Assembly (NCBI GenBank): GCA_964621165.1
Contig: CAZULC010000012.1
Coordinates: forward strand, 3,798 to 67,797
Reading direction: 5' to 3'
Origin: UMGS1696 sp964621165
GTDB taxonomy: Bacteria > Bacillota > Clostridia > Oscillospirales > CAG-272
Length of the DNA stretch: 64,000 bases
Shown here: positions 24,853 through 33,868 of the stretch, piece after piece
Layout of the letters: each line of letters opens with the position of its first letter
Position numbering within the stretch: position 1 is the first letter of the stretch
Notes under the pieces: generated by a model
What the model saw: the letters and a program-made list of their open reading frames with translations, nothing else
The model's database searches: none
What the model was told of the DNA's origin: nothing
Position numbers and translations under genes: made by a program

Positions 24853-25647
24853 TTACTTTATTTTATATTTGAGTCTCAGGTTGTCCGCTATCATGGCGAT
24901 GAACTCGGAGTTGGTGGGCTTGCCGCGGCTGTTCTGTATGGTGTAGCCGAAGTAGGAGTTCAGCGTGTCCACGTCCCCTCTGTCCCATGCGACCTCTATT
25001 GCGTGGCGTATGGCTCTCTCAACCCGTGATGTGGTTGTCTGGTACTTCTTCGCGACTGATGGATACAGCACTTTCGTCACGGAATTTATGACCTCGTTGT
25101 CCGATATCGTCATGAGAATGGCGGTGCGCAGGTACTGGTACCCCTTTATGTGAGCCGGAACTCCGATCTGGTGTATGATTCTCGTCACCTGAGTCTCTAT
25201 GTCCACGGGCAGAGCCGGATTTTCGCCTTCATTTTTGTCGGAAGAGTTGCCGGCGGATGAACTGCGGCGGTTTTTCAGTATGGTTTCAATCCTGTCGCAG
25301 AGCATCTCGTAGTCCACCGGTTTGGGCATACACAGAGCCGCGCCCGCACGATTGGCCTCCATCAGCACCGACGGGGAAGACACTTGAGTCAGAATCACAA
25401 ATGACGGCGTGTTTTTGACTCCGCCCATGTCGCCGGTTTTCTTCATAATAGCGAGAGCGTCAACCGAGGGGAGCCACATGTCGCTTATAACAACGTCGTA
25501 GGACTGGCGGGAGAGCATTTTTAGAGCGTCATCCCCGTTCTTCACCTCGTCGGCGTTTTCGCATCCCCGTCTTTTAAGGGATTCCCGAATCCTGCATCTC
25601 ACCTCGTTGTTTTCGTCCGCAATGAGTATTTTTGTATTCTTTTCCAT
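24853..25647 (-). CDS. spo0A: Sporulation master regulator Spo0A
   Basis: 264 residues. The N-terminal receiver domain has acidic residues in LIADENNE, the phospho-acceptor Asp in VISDMWLP near residue 56 and the conserved Lys in CMPKP. A variable linker (about 125-150) is followed by the diagnostic Spo0A C-terminal DNA-binding domain, with VERAIRHAIEVAWDRG and GKPTNSEFIA. Phosphorylated Spo0A controls entry into sporulation in Clostridia. The receiver has GCENADEVKNG and RQSYDVV as in related species. The gene stands alone with its own promoter, divergent from the MutS-like pair. Confidence 0.96.
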   Translation of the reverse strand: MEKNTKILIADENNEVRCRIRESLKRRGCENADEVKNGDDALKMLSRQSYDVVISDMWLPSVDALAIMKKTGDMGGVKNTPSFVILTQVSSPSVLMEANRAGAALCMPKPVDYEMLCDRIETILKNRRSSSAGNSSDKNEGENPALPVDIETQVTRIIHQIGVPAHIKGYQYLRTAILMTISDNEVINSVTKVLYPSVAKKYQTTTSRVERAIRHAIEVAWDRGDVDTLNSYFGYTIQNSRGKPTNSEFIAMIADNLRLKYKIK

Positions 25648-25705
25648 TATTTACAACCATACCTTTCAATGATTTATATTTTCGCCGCAGCTTTGCTGTA
25701 TCCAT

Positions 25706-25734
25706 ATTTTACCATATTTGCCATCTGTTTTCAA
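25706..25734 (-). promoter_or_regulatory. Promoter of spo0A
   Basis: On the minus strand TTGAAA (25729-25734), 17-bp spacer, TAAAAT (25706-25711), with TGG before the -10 making it extended. Confidence 0.65.
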
Positions 25735-25763
25735 GATGGGTCAAAACGAAAATACTACCAAAA

Positions 25764-25785
25764 TTTACCAGTTAGAATTGGTAAA
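25764..25785. repeat. Palindrome in the spo0A/mutS-like divergent region
   Basis: TTTACCA (25764-25770) and TGGTAAA (25779-25785) are perfect inverted arms separated by 8 bp. The element sits about 30 bp upstream of the spo0A -35 and 70 bp before the MutS-like gene. It may be an operator. Confidence 0.45.
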
Positions 25786-25853
25786 AATTAACAGCATTAC
25801 CTGAAAAAAGAATATTGGATAAAAAGAATATTATATTGTAATAAGGAGAAAAT

Positions 25854-27365
25854 ATGCCGTATCCGTCACTATTATACGACCTGAGCCTGTCGGAAACCAC
25901 GGAAATTACGCCGAATATCGGGGAAAACGTTCTTCGGGATCTGACGCTGGAAGACGATTTTGTGGAAAAATACAGGCTTTACCTCAGACACGTGCTGAAA
26001 AAGGAAGAAATCCAAAAAAGGCAGGCGGTTCTGTCCGCGGTTATCGAAAAAAAGGAATCCCGTGAATTTTTTGCCGGACTCAAGGAGGAAATCGAGAATT
26101 TCGCCGTGATTTTGGGAGACGTAAGCCGTTCCGAGTGCGAGGAAGGGCGTGTTCTATGCTTTGCCGCGGCAGCCGGAGACTATTTCAAAATCATAAAAAC
26201 CGCCGCCGGAGTCGACAGGCTGATACCGGACTGCGCCTTTCTGTCGGAGTATTTCCGGAGTCTCTCGTCCGAACCTGAATTTGCAGAGGCTATGGGTGAG
26301 TCTGACAGGCTGAAAAACAGCTTCTCCGGCAGAATGATGGTTGAATACGGACCGGCTTCGGTGGGTGCGAAAATCCCCGCCGGACTGAAAAGGGAAGAAC
26401 TGGACCAACTGACGTCCTCGATGGGACTTGACGACGCCATACCGCCGGCATCTCACAAAGCAAAAATTTCAACCAGCCTCGTCAAAACTTTTGCGTCACT
26501 GCACGGCGGGTACTATACCGAGGCGATACGTTTCTATGAGCGATACAGTTCAAGCTTCCTCTCGGGAAAATACGATTTCAACGAGTTCCGGCTGTACATA
26601 GACGAGCTGGGGTTCATTCTCAAAGCCGCGGACTATTTTATCAGGCTTAAGGAAGCCGGATATCCCGTGACTTTTCCGGAGATCTCGACCGAAAGACGGC
26701 TTGACGTGCGCTCCCTGTACGACTGCTCACTGTACAAGCGCAGGCTGAACGCGGACTCAGTTGTACCCAACGATTTATACATGCAGTCCGGCGGGGAGAA
26801 CTTTTTCATCCTGACTGGCGCAAACGGCGGAGGAAAGACAACGTTTCTGCGTTCCTGTGCGGCGGCGGTGCTGTTTTTCATGAATGGATTCCCCATAACC
26901 GCCGAAAAAGCCGAGATGTGCCTCTTTGACTCGATTTACACCCACTTTCCCTCAACCGAGAGCTTCGAAAACAGCGGAAGATTCGTGGACGAAGCCGCAC
27001 GGGCTGACGAAATTGTCTCATCCGCCGGGGAGAGTTCCTTTGCCGTGTTCAATGAGACATACTCCGGTACAAATGAAGAAAAGAGTGAGCAGTACTCCCG
27101 CAGGCTTGCCGATACCATGTACGAGAGGGGAGTTTTCGGCATATTCGTCACCCACATCCACTCCCTCACCGGCGGCAGAATTCCCACCCTTGCGGCAGTA
27201 ATCGACGAGACCGACGGCAACAGACGAACCTACAAAATCCGGCGGGTCGGCTCCACTGATTCCTCCTTTGCCCGGGATATACTGAAAAAATACGCGCTTG
27301 ACAAAGATTCACTCAAGGCAAAGCTCGATGAAATCAAAAAATCAGGTGAGGAGGGATTGAGATGA
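25854..27365 (+). CDS. MutS-like ATPase (domain V only type), first of a tandem pair
   Basis: 503 residues. The C-terminal 180 residues are the MutS ABC-ATPase: Walker A GANGGGKTT, a lever/Q-region segment (THFPSTESFEN), Walker B region SSFAVFNETYSGT and the H-loop FVTHIHSL. The first 300 residues are helical core, with no mismatch-recognition domain I and no nuclease (Smr) domain. Such proteins are uncharacterised relatives of MutS/MutS2 in Clostridia. AAGGAG precedes the ATG. It overlaps the second MutS-like gene by 4 nt, so the two are probably made as a heterodimer (inference). Confidence 0.85.
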   Translation: MPYPSLLYDLSLSETTEITPNIGENVLRDLTLEDDFVEKYRLYLRHVLKKEEIQKRQAVLSAVIEKKESREFFAGLKEEIENFAVILGDVSRSECEEGRVLCFAAAAGDYFKIIKTAAGVDRLIPDCAFLSEYFRSLSSEPEFAEAMGESDRLKNSFSGRMMVEYGPASVGAKIPAGLKREELDQLTSSMGLDDAIPPASHKAKISTSLVKTFASLHGGYYTEAIRFYERYSSSFLSGKYDFNEFRLYIDELGFILKAADYFIRLKEAGYPVTFPEISTERRLDVRSLYDCSLYKRRLNADSVVPNDLYMQSGGENFFILTGANGGGKTTFLRSCAAAVLFFMNGFPITAEKAEMCLFDSIYTHFPSTESFENSGRFVDEAARADEIVSSAGESSFAVFNETYSGTNEEKSEQYSRRLADTMYERGVFGIFVTHIHSLTGGRIPTLAAVIDETDGNRRTYKIRRVGSTDSSFARDILKKYALDKDSLKAKLDEIKKSGEEGLR

Positions 27366-28906
27366 GCACAAGATTCAGCCTTATATGGGACGAGGGACAG
27401 GAAGTCATCACCGCTAAGGAGAAGCGACAGAGCAGAGCCATAGTCAAGGACATGCAGCTGGACCGCTCATTCCGCAATATCTGTCCCGACGCGCTCTACC
27501 GCGAAGTGTTCCTCAACGTACTGACAACGCTGTCAAAATCACCGGATGAAATCAGGCGGCGGCGTGCGGTGGTGGAAGAGTTCTACGAAAAACCCGCGCT
27601 CCTCGACAAGCTGACCGAACAGGTGCGGCGCATGGGAATCATCAAAAACAACTGGGACACGGAGAAGAACCGCACGTCCTCCCAGCGGCACATGAACTCC
27701 CACGACAAGCACGTGATCCTCTCCGGAGTCAAGGACTCGCTGACGCTGACCGCTCATTATCTCCAATACGTTATAGTAAACGTCAGGGACATTCACGAAA
27801 CGTTAAACATGATGGGAGCCTCGGCTGAAAACTTCGTCCGGCTTAGGGAAGCATGCACGAAAATCAGCAAAGGCAAGGCTGCGGACTACATTCTTATGCT
27901 GTGCGGTCGGCTTGAACATGAGCTTCGCGCGTCAAACACCTACTCGGTGGAGTACAGTATAACCGAGGAGCTGCGTACGTCCGGCGCGTTTCTTGAGAAC
28001 TTTTCCTCAACTGCCGTATCCTACCAGCCGGAGAAGAAAAAACAGGGATTCCTTTCGGCTCTGATAGGGCTGAAATCCGGCGCCAATGATACAAAACCCG
28101 AGGAAAAACCGGCTTCAACCAGCGTGTCCGGCATATCAACCGACGAAAGCCTCGCCCAGTGTATTACGGCCACACGTGGACTTGAGAGATACCTCACCTC
28201 AATCGCACGGACAATCTACGACCGTTTTTCTTCCCTTGAAGATGAACTTTACTTCTGTAAAGCGGCAGTGTGCTATCTCGACTTTCTGAAGGACCACCGG
28301 ATAAGAAACGCTTTCCCTGAAATTCTTCCGGCCAGTGACAACACAGTGGAGCTTGAAGAACTGTCGGATCTGCTTCTTCTCACCGAGAGCTTGAGCGTCG
28401 ACTCCGTTGTGCCGAACGACGTAAAACTTGGCGCGGACGGGATTCTCGTCACTGGAAAGAACAACAGCGGAAAGACCGTGTACCTGCGCTCCATCGGCTG
28501 TGCGGTGCTTCTCGGCCAGTGCGGACTCCCGATTCCGGCGGCAGGGGGACGAATAAGCGTAAGGAACCGCGTTTTCACTTCGTTTGCCAGTGCGGAGGGC
28601 GAGCTTATGCCAAACTCCACAGCCGGCCGGTTCGAGGAAGAGGTGGCGCAGGTGAGGCAGATTATCGACGAGATGGAAGAATACTCCCTTGTGTTCCTCA
28701 ACGAGATCTTCCAGACCACATCCTACGACGAGGGTTCTGATGCCATGGAAGCCATACTCGCCTACCTGTCGGAAATCGGATGTACGTTCATTTTTGTCAC
28801 CCATCTGACTAAGCTGATTGAAAGAAGCCTGTCGGACGGGAAAAACGCGGTGATGAAGACCTCGGATGACATCGCAAGCAGATATAAACTGTCAAAAATC
28901 GGATAA
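27362..28906 (+). CDS. MutS-like ATPase (domain V only type), second of a tandem pair
   Basis: 514 residues with the same layout as the previous gene. Motifs are Walker A GKNNSGKTV, the loop FASAEGELMPNSTAGRF, Walker B YSLVFLNEIFQTT and FVTHLTKLI. Both proteins share VVPND just before the ATPase domain. The two copies have diverged strongly (Walker A GANGGGKT versus GKNNSGKT), which suggests distinct subunits rather than a recent duplication. No mismatch-binding domain is seen. A bidirectional terminator follows. Confidence 0.85.
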   Translation: MSTRFSLIWDEGQEVITAKEKRQSRAIVKDMQLDRSFRNICPDALYREVFLNVLTTLSKSPDEIRRRRAVVEEFYEKPALLDKLTEQVRRMGIIKNNWDTEKNRTSSQRHMNSHDKHVILSGVKDSLTLTAHYLQYVIVNVRDIHETLNMMGASAENFVRLREACTKISKGKAADYILMLCGRLEHELRASNTYSVEYSITEELRTSGAFLENFSSTAVSYQPEKKKQGFLSALIGLKSGANDTKPEEKPASTSVSGISTDESLAQCITATRGLERYLTSIARTIYDRFSSLEDELYFCKAAVCYLDFLKDHRIRNAFPEILPASDNTVELEELSDLLLLTESLSVDSVVPNDVKLGADGILVTGKNNSGKTVYLRSIGCAVLLGQCGLPIPAAGGRISVRNRVFTSFASAEGELMPNSTAGRFEEEVAQVRQIIDEMEEYSLVFLNEIFQTTSYDEGSDAMEAILAYLSEIGCTFIFVTHLTKLIERSLSDGKNAVMKTSDDIASRYKLSKIG

Positions 28907-28910
28907 AAAA

Positions 28911-28947
28911 ACGGCGAGGAGTCAAACTAAAGCCCGATTCCCGCCGT
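28911..28947 (+). terminator. Bidirectional terminator between the MutS-like pair and mtaB
   Basis: Stem ACGGCG-GGA paired with TCC-CGCCGT, with ATTTGTTTTG on the plus side and a run of A (T on the minus strand) at 28905-28910. Confidence 0.75.
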
Positions 28948-28990
28948 ATTTGTTTTGTTATGTCTGCTGTCAGAGAATGTAAAGTCCGCC

Positions 28991-30328
28991 TTAATCCGCG
29001 CGCCTGCCGAGACAGAAGCCGTCCTCGTACCCGTACAGCACCACCGGGACTATCTCGCCTATACCGGATGAACATCCCACCGCCTTGACTTCCACAAAAT
29101 GCTCACTGTGTCCGGTGGAGTTCGCTCCGAAGCACTTTTCCGTCAACATGTATACGGGCTTTTCTCGGTGTGCGTCAATGTAGTCCCGCAGAAGAGACAA
29201 CTTTATCTCCTCACCCACCGACTCGAGATAGAGAAGCCGCTCCTTCTTCACCTGCTCTGGAATCTGGTTTTCCATCAAAGCCGCTTCCGTTCCTTTGCGA
29301 ATGGAGTAGGGGAATATGTGCAGGTGTAGAAATCCCACATTCCGGCAGAACTCCACTGTTTCGGCAAAGTTTTCCTCAGTTTCTCCCGGAAAGCCCGTGA
29401 TGATGTCCGCCGAGAACGTCACTCCGGGTGTGGCAGACTTCATCCGCTCAACCGCCGCGAGAGCCATGTCAGCGTTGTATCTTCTCCTCATCTGGCGTAA
29501 AACCTCACTGGAGCCGCTCTGCATGGACAGATGAAAGTGGGGCATGATTTTCTCCCCGGCTGACGAAAGAGAGATGACAAAATATTCGCTCATCACCGTG
29601 GGTTCAAGTGAGCTGAGCCGGATGCGCTTCACTTCATCTATTTCCGCCAGACGGCAGACCAAATCCGCAAGGGCGTGACCGTAGGGCTTCCTGTCGGGAA
29701 AATCCAATCCGTAAGAGGCGGTCTCGATTCCTGTCAGGACTATTTCAGCCGAACCGGCGCGGGCAAGAGTGCGGGCTTCCGACATAACCTCATCCGGTGA
29801 CTTTGAACGCACGGGACCGCGGGCTTTGTTTATAATGCAGTAGGCGCAGAAGTTTTCGCATCCGTCCTCGATTTTGATGTACGAGCGGGTCCTGTTGGGG
29901 CAGTCCAGCTTCATCTCAACCGAGCCGCGGTCAACCGGGGGAACCACACCGTTTTTGCCGACTGATTCTCCATGTGCGATTTTCAGAATAATTTCGCCGA
30001 GCCTTTCCTTGTCCCCGTTTCCGCAGACAAAGTCCACTCCTTCTATGGACATGGCTTCATCCGGGGAGATTTGCGCGAAGCATCCGGTTGCAACCACGTG
30101 ATCTGCGAGAGTGGCAGCGCGGCGTATCATCTGGCGGGACTTTCTGTCGCTTTCGGCCGTGACCGTGCAGGTGTTGACCACACAGATATCGCATTTTTTC
30201 CCGAAAGGGACTATTCTGATTCCGTTATTTTTCAGGAATGATACCCAGACGTCGGATTCGTACTGGTTCACCCGGCAGCCGAGGGTCATGAAGGACGCCG
30301 TTATTTCATTATTATTACTGTAAGCCAT
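28991..30328 (-). CDS. mtaB: tRNA t6A37 methylthiotransferase MtaB
   Basis: 445 residues. The N-terminal MTTase domain has cysteines in TLGCRVNQYES, NTCTVT and ATGCFAQ for one 4Fe-4S cluster. The radical-SAM motif CENFCAYC near residue 155 binds the second. A TRAM-like C-terminus follows. The enzyme adds a methylthio group to t6A at position 37 of tRNAs reading ANN codons, using two SAM molecules. TLGCRVNQ is typical of the MtaB branch rather than MiaB or RimO. It stands alone on the minus strand. Confidence 0.93.
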   Translation of the reverse strand: MAYSNNNEITASFMTLGCRVNQYESDVWVSFLKNNGIRIVPFGKKCDICVVNTCTVTAESDRKSRQMIRRAATLADHVVATGCFAQISPDEAMSIEGVDFVCGNGDKERLGEIILKIAHGESVGKNGVVPPVDRGSVEMKLDCPNRTRSYIKIEDGCENFCAYCIINKARGPVRSKSPDEVMSEARTLARAGSAEIVLTGIETASYGLDFPDRKPYGHALADLVCRLAEIDEVKRIRLSSLEPTVMSEYFVISLSSAGEKIMPHFHLSMQSGSSEVLRQMRRRYNADMALAAVERMKSATPGVTFSADIITGFPGETEENFAETVEFCRNVGFLHLHIFPYSIRKGTEAALMENQIPEQVKKERLLYLESVGEEIKLSLLRDYIDAHREKPVYMLTEKCFGANSTGHSEHFVEVKAVGCSSGIGEIVPVVLYGYEDGFCLGRRAD

Positions 30329-30459
30329 AATTTACGCTTTCTCTGACTTTTTAAGATTATTTTCCTCCCATAATTTTACCACGAAAAGCGGAAGTTGTAA
30401 AGCGTTAATGAATGAAAACGAAAAAATTATTGTAAAAATAAAAAATATCGCCATGGTTA

Positions 30460-30488
30460 TTGAAAAAACGAAGATAAAGTTGTATAAT
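30460..30488 (+). promoter_or_regulatory. Promoter of upp
   Basis: TTGAAA (30460-30465), 17-bp spacer, TATAAT (30483-30488), 59 bp before the ATG. Confidence 0.8.
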
Positions 30489-30546
30489 AATGAGAGAATC
30501 AACTGACACAATGATATAATGCTAAAAGTGAAAGGATGCAGTTTTT

Positions 30547-31182
30547 ATGAACACGAATACTTTTCATGTGGTAGACCACCCGCTTATCAAGCATAAGCTG
30601 ACTATCATGAGAATGAAAGACACCGGCTCCAAGGATTTCAGACAGCTGCTCTCGGAGATTGCAATGCTCATGTGCTACGAGCTGACCCGGGACATCCCCG
30701 TTACCGACGTTGAAATCGAGACTCCCGTCGCCAAAATGACGGCTCAGATGGTGGAGGGCAAGAAGCTGGCCATCGTTCCCATACTCCGCGCTGGACTTGG
30801 AATGGTTGACGGCATCCTCAGCCTTGTACCCGTGGCAAAGGTGGGTCACATCGGACTTTACCGCGACCCGGACACCCACCTTCCCGTAGAATACTACTGC
30901 AAGCTCCCGCAGGACATTCAGGACAGATATGTCATAATCTGCGACCCAATGCTTGCAACAGGCGGTTCCGCTGCCGGAGCCATCGACATTCTCAAGAAAA
31001 AGGGCGTTACACAGATTAAGCTGCTTTGCCTGGTTGCGGCTCCCGAGGGCGTGGAAAAGCTCCAGAAGCAACACCCGGACGTTGAGATTTACACCGCTGC
31101 ACTGGATGAAAAGCTAAACGAGCACGCGTATATCATTCCCGGACTGGGCGATGCGGGAGACAGACTCTTCGGTACAAAATAA
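30547..31182 (+). CDS. upp: Uracil phosphoribosyltransferase
   Basis: 211 residues, the normal length. It converts uracil and PRPP to UMP in pyrimidine salvage. The PRPP-binding loop is VIICDPMLATGGSA near residue 130. The uracil-binding C-terminal segment YIIPGLGDAGDR is also present. The N-terminus VVDHPLIKHKLT is typical. AAAGGA lies upstream of ATG 30547. A weak GC-rich hairpin with TTTGTT (about 31260-31288) follows 80 bp after the stop and may end the transcript. Confidence 0.97.
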   Translation: MNTNTFHVVDHPLIKHKLTIMRMKDTGSKDFRQLLSEIAMLMCYELTRDIPVTDVEIETPVAKMTAQMVEGKKLAIVPILRAGLGMVDGILSLVPVAKVGHIGLYRDPDTHLPVEYYCKLPQDIQDRYVIICDPMLATGGSAAGAIDILKKKGVTQIKLLCLVAAPEGVEKLQKQHPDVEIYTAALDEKLNEHAYIIPGLGDAGDRLFGTK

Positions 31183-31298
31183 CCGCATGAAATATGTAGC
31201 ATAACTTGATTTGCATTTAGCTGATTTCACGTTTCAATTCAAAAACAAAACAGAATTTAAGGGCGGGGAAAAGCTCCCTGCCTTTGTTAATAATAGAA

Positions 31299-32273
31299 AT
31301 GCGAACTTTTACAATCAACAACAACGACTCGGGGCAGAGGCTGGACAAGTTCATCATGAAGTCCACCTGTGGGATGCCGAAATCCCTGCTCTACAAATAT
31401 ATCAGAACAAAACGCATCAAGGTCAACCGCTCCCGCGCCCACGAGGGAGACTTTCTGAACCCGGGAGACGTGGTGGAGATGTACATCCCTGACGAATTTT
31501 TCAGCGGGAACTCCGGCTCCGGCGAATACGAAAAGGTGAAGTACAAGCCCGACATAGTCTACGAGGACGAAAATATCCTGCTGTGCAATAAAAAACCGGG
31601 AATGCTGGTTCATCTCGGCGACGAGGGGGACAAAAACCGTGCGGAGGGAGCTGAGCGTGAGACGCTGGTATATATTCTGACGGCGTACCTCGTGAACAAG
31701 GGTGAATACGACCCCGAAAACGAGGCATCCTTTGCTCCGGCACTGTGCAACCGAATCGACAGAAACACCGGCGGAATCGTGATTCTTGCCAAAACCGCGC
31801 CGGCTCTTCGAAAAATCAACGAAGCCATACGTGAAAATCGGGTCCACAAGAAATACCTCTGCGCGGCTCACGGCAGACTGACAGGGAACAAAACCTTAGT
31901 GTCCTACCACCGCAAGGACTACAAAACCAACACGGTAAAAATCTACGACAGCGAAGTTCCCGGTTCGAAGAAAATCATAACCGAGTACACCGCGCTGAAG
32001 TACAACTCCGAGCTGGACCTGACCCTACTTGAAGTCAGCCTTATCACGGGACGAACCCACCAGATACGCGCACATCTCGCACACATCGGACATCCGCTCC
32101 TCGGAGAAGGAAAATACGCCCACAATGCCAAAGACAGGAAAATGGGATATTCGTCGCAGGCGCTTTATTCCTGCTCGGTTTCCTTTGATTTTGACGGGGA
32201 ACTCTCCTACCTGAACGGGCAGGAATACAAGGTTGACGAGAGTAAAATAAACTTTGTTTCTCTTTTCAGGTGA
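31299..32273 (+). CDS. RluA-family pseudouridine synthase
   Basis: 324 residues from ATG 31299; a TTG 15 nt upstream is also in frame and neither start has a strong ribosome site. The N-terminal S4 domain (about 8-70) has LDKFIMKSTCGMPKSLLYK. The catalytic motif NRIDRNTGG near residue 150 carries the nucleophilic Asp. TGRTHQIRAHLAHIGHPLLG is in the expected C-terminal place. It converts specific uridines of rRNA or tRNA to pseudouridine; the target cannot be assigned. Confidence 0.92.
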   Translation: MRTFTINNNDSGQRLDKFIMKSTCGMPKSLLYKYIRTKRIKVNRSRAHEGDFLNPGDVVEMYIPDEFFSGNSGSGEYEKVKYKPDIVYEDENILLCNKKPGMLVHLGDEGDKNRAEGAERETLVYILTAYLVNKGEYDPENEASFAPALCNRIDRNTGGIVILAKTAPALRKINEAIRENRVHKKYLCAAHGRLTGNKTLVSYHRKDYKTNTVKIYDSEVPGSKKIITEYTALKYNSELDLTLLEVSLITGRTHQIRAHLAHIGHPLLGEGKYAHNAKDRKMGYSSQALYSCSVSFDFDGELSYLNGQEYKVDESKINFVSLFR

Positions 32274-32284
32274 ATGAGCGGACG

Positions 32285-32311
32285 GAATTATTTTGAAAAA
32301 TAAAATAATTC
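32285..32311. repeat. Perfect AT-rich inverted repeat after the pseudouridine synthase gene
   Basis: GAATTATTTT and AAAATAATTC (10-bp perfect arms, 7-nt loop) begin 12 bp after the stop codon. It may be a weak terminator or a protein site upstream of the rnf promoter. Confidence 0.5.
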
Positions 32312-32355
32312 ACACAAAAAAAGTGAAAAAAAGTCTGTTTTTTCTAAAAAACCAC

Positions 32356-32384
32356 TTGTTTTACCGTGCAAAATAGGTTATAAT
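32356..32384 (+). promoter_or_regulatory. Promoter of the rnf operon
   Basis: TTGTTT (32356-32361), 17-bp spacer, TATAAT (32379-32384), 65 bp before rnfC. Confidence 0.75.
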
Positions 32385-32448
32385 TTATATAATAGGCATG
32401 TGAGCTGTCAATGGCAGCTTTTAAAGATAATTCGAAAGGAAATATAAT

Positions 32449-33789
32449 ATGGCATATACCTTTTCCGGCGGAATCCATGTGGAGGAGTACAAGCGAACGG
32501 AGAAATGCCGGATTGAAGTTTTACCGCCGCCGAAGACCGTGACGATTCCCCTGTCCCAGCATATAGGCGCACCCGCCGTTCCCTGTGTAAAAATAGGCGA
32601 CGAGGTGACGCTGGGTCAGAAGATAGGAGACGTTGACGAGTCGGCTCTGGGCTGTCCGGTTCACGCAAGCGTATCGGGCAGGGTCACGGATATAATAAAG
32701 AAGACAATCCCCTCGGGTGCGGTGGTGGACCACATCGTAATCGAGAACGACATGAAGAACACCCTCTGTCCGGACATGGTTCCCGTGACGAAAAAGCTGA
32801 CCGAATGCACCACTGACGAAATTATCGGAATCATCAGAAACGCGGGCATATCAGGCATGGGCGGCGCGGCATTCCCAACATATGCGAAAATCCGCTCGGC
32901 TCTCGGCAAGGTTGACACGATTATCATAAACTGCGCCGAATGCGAGCCTTTTATCACGGCAAACCACCGGCTTCTTCTGGAACAGCCCGCTTCGGTCATA
33001 AACGGAATCAAAATCCTGCTCAAGGCTCTGTCGGTCCGCACGGCGTTTATCGCAATCGAGGACAACAAACTTGACGCGGCTGAAAAATTGGAAGAGCTGC
33101 TGGCGGACTCCAAGATGATTACCGTTAAGATAATGAAGACAAAATATCCGCAGGGCGACGAGAGACAGCTGATCTACGCCCTCACCGGAGTCGAAATCCC
33201 CACGGGCAAGCTTCCGGCTGACGTTGGATGCGTTATATTCAACGCCGAAACCTGCTCCGCCGTGTACAAAGCCTTCGCCTACGGTCATCCCCTTGTGAAG
33301 CGAATCGTAACTGTGGACGGCGACTGCGTGAAACATCCGAAAAACCTTCTCGTGCCGATCGGAACGTCAGTTTCCGACATAATCGAGTTCTGCGGCGGAC
33401 TGAAGCGGGAAGTGCGTACCTTAATCAACGGCGGACCCATGATGGGCGCGGCTCAGTGGGACACGGAAATGCCCGTTACAAAGTCGACAAGCGCGATTCT
33501 GCTGTTCTCCGAGGGGTTTGGCAAGAAGAACACCCCCAACCCAACTTGCATCCACTGCGGACGGTGCGTGAACAACTGCCCAATGCACCTGATGCCCATG
33601 TATATCGCCCAGTTCTCCCAGCTCGGCGACTGGAAAAACGCCGCTGACTACGGGGCTATGAGCTGCGTTGAGTGCGGTTCATGCTCCTACAACTGCCCCG
33701 GTGGAGTTGAGATAGTCCAGCACATAAGAAAAGCCAAAGCCGCAATCAAAACCGAAAAAGCGCGGCTCGCGTCACTTAACAAAAACTGA
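32449..33789 (+). CDS. rnfC: Rnf complex subunit C, NADH/ferredoxin-side 4Fe-4S protein
   Basis: 446 residues. It starts FSGGIHVEEYK, typical of bacterial RnfC. A Nuo51-type nucleotide/FMN fold occupies the middle (SGMGGAAFPTYAK, NCAECEPF). Two 4Fe-4S motifs lie near residues 365-415 (CIHCGRCVNNCP and CVECGSCSYNCPG). It is the peripheral subunit that reduces NAD+ with electrons passed from ferredoxin through RnfB. It is the first gene of a C-D-G-E-A-B operon as in Acetobacterium, with a good AAAGGA ribosome site. Confidence 0.95.
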   Translation: MAYTFSGGIHVEEYKRTEKCRIEVLPPPKTVTIPLSQHIGAPAVPCVKIGDEVTLGQKIGDVDESALGCPVHASVSGRVTDIIKKTIPSGAVVDHIVIENDMKNTLCPDMVPVTKKLTECTTDEIIGIIRNAGISGMGGAAFPTYAKIRSALGKVDTIIINCAECEPFITANHRLLLEQPASVINGIKILLKALSVRTAFIAIEDNKLDAAEKLEELLADSKMITVKIMKTKYPQGDERQLIYALTGVEIPTGKLPADVGCVIFNAETCSAVYKAFAYGHPLVKRIVTVDGDCVKHPKNLLVPIGTSVSDIIEFCGGLKREVRTLINGGPMMGAAQWDTEMPVTKSTSAILLFSEGFGKKNTPNPTCIHCGRCVNNCPMHLMPMYIAQFSQLGDWKNAADYGAMSCVECGSCSYNCPGGVEIVQHIRKAKAAIKTEKARLASLNKN

Positions 33790-33868
33790 GAAACTATATT
33801 AAATAACCTGACTGCAGGACAGCCGAATCCTGAAAATTGCCGCTGCAATGCAGTAAATGAGGATAAAA

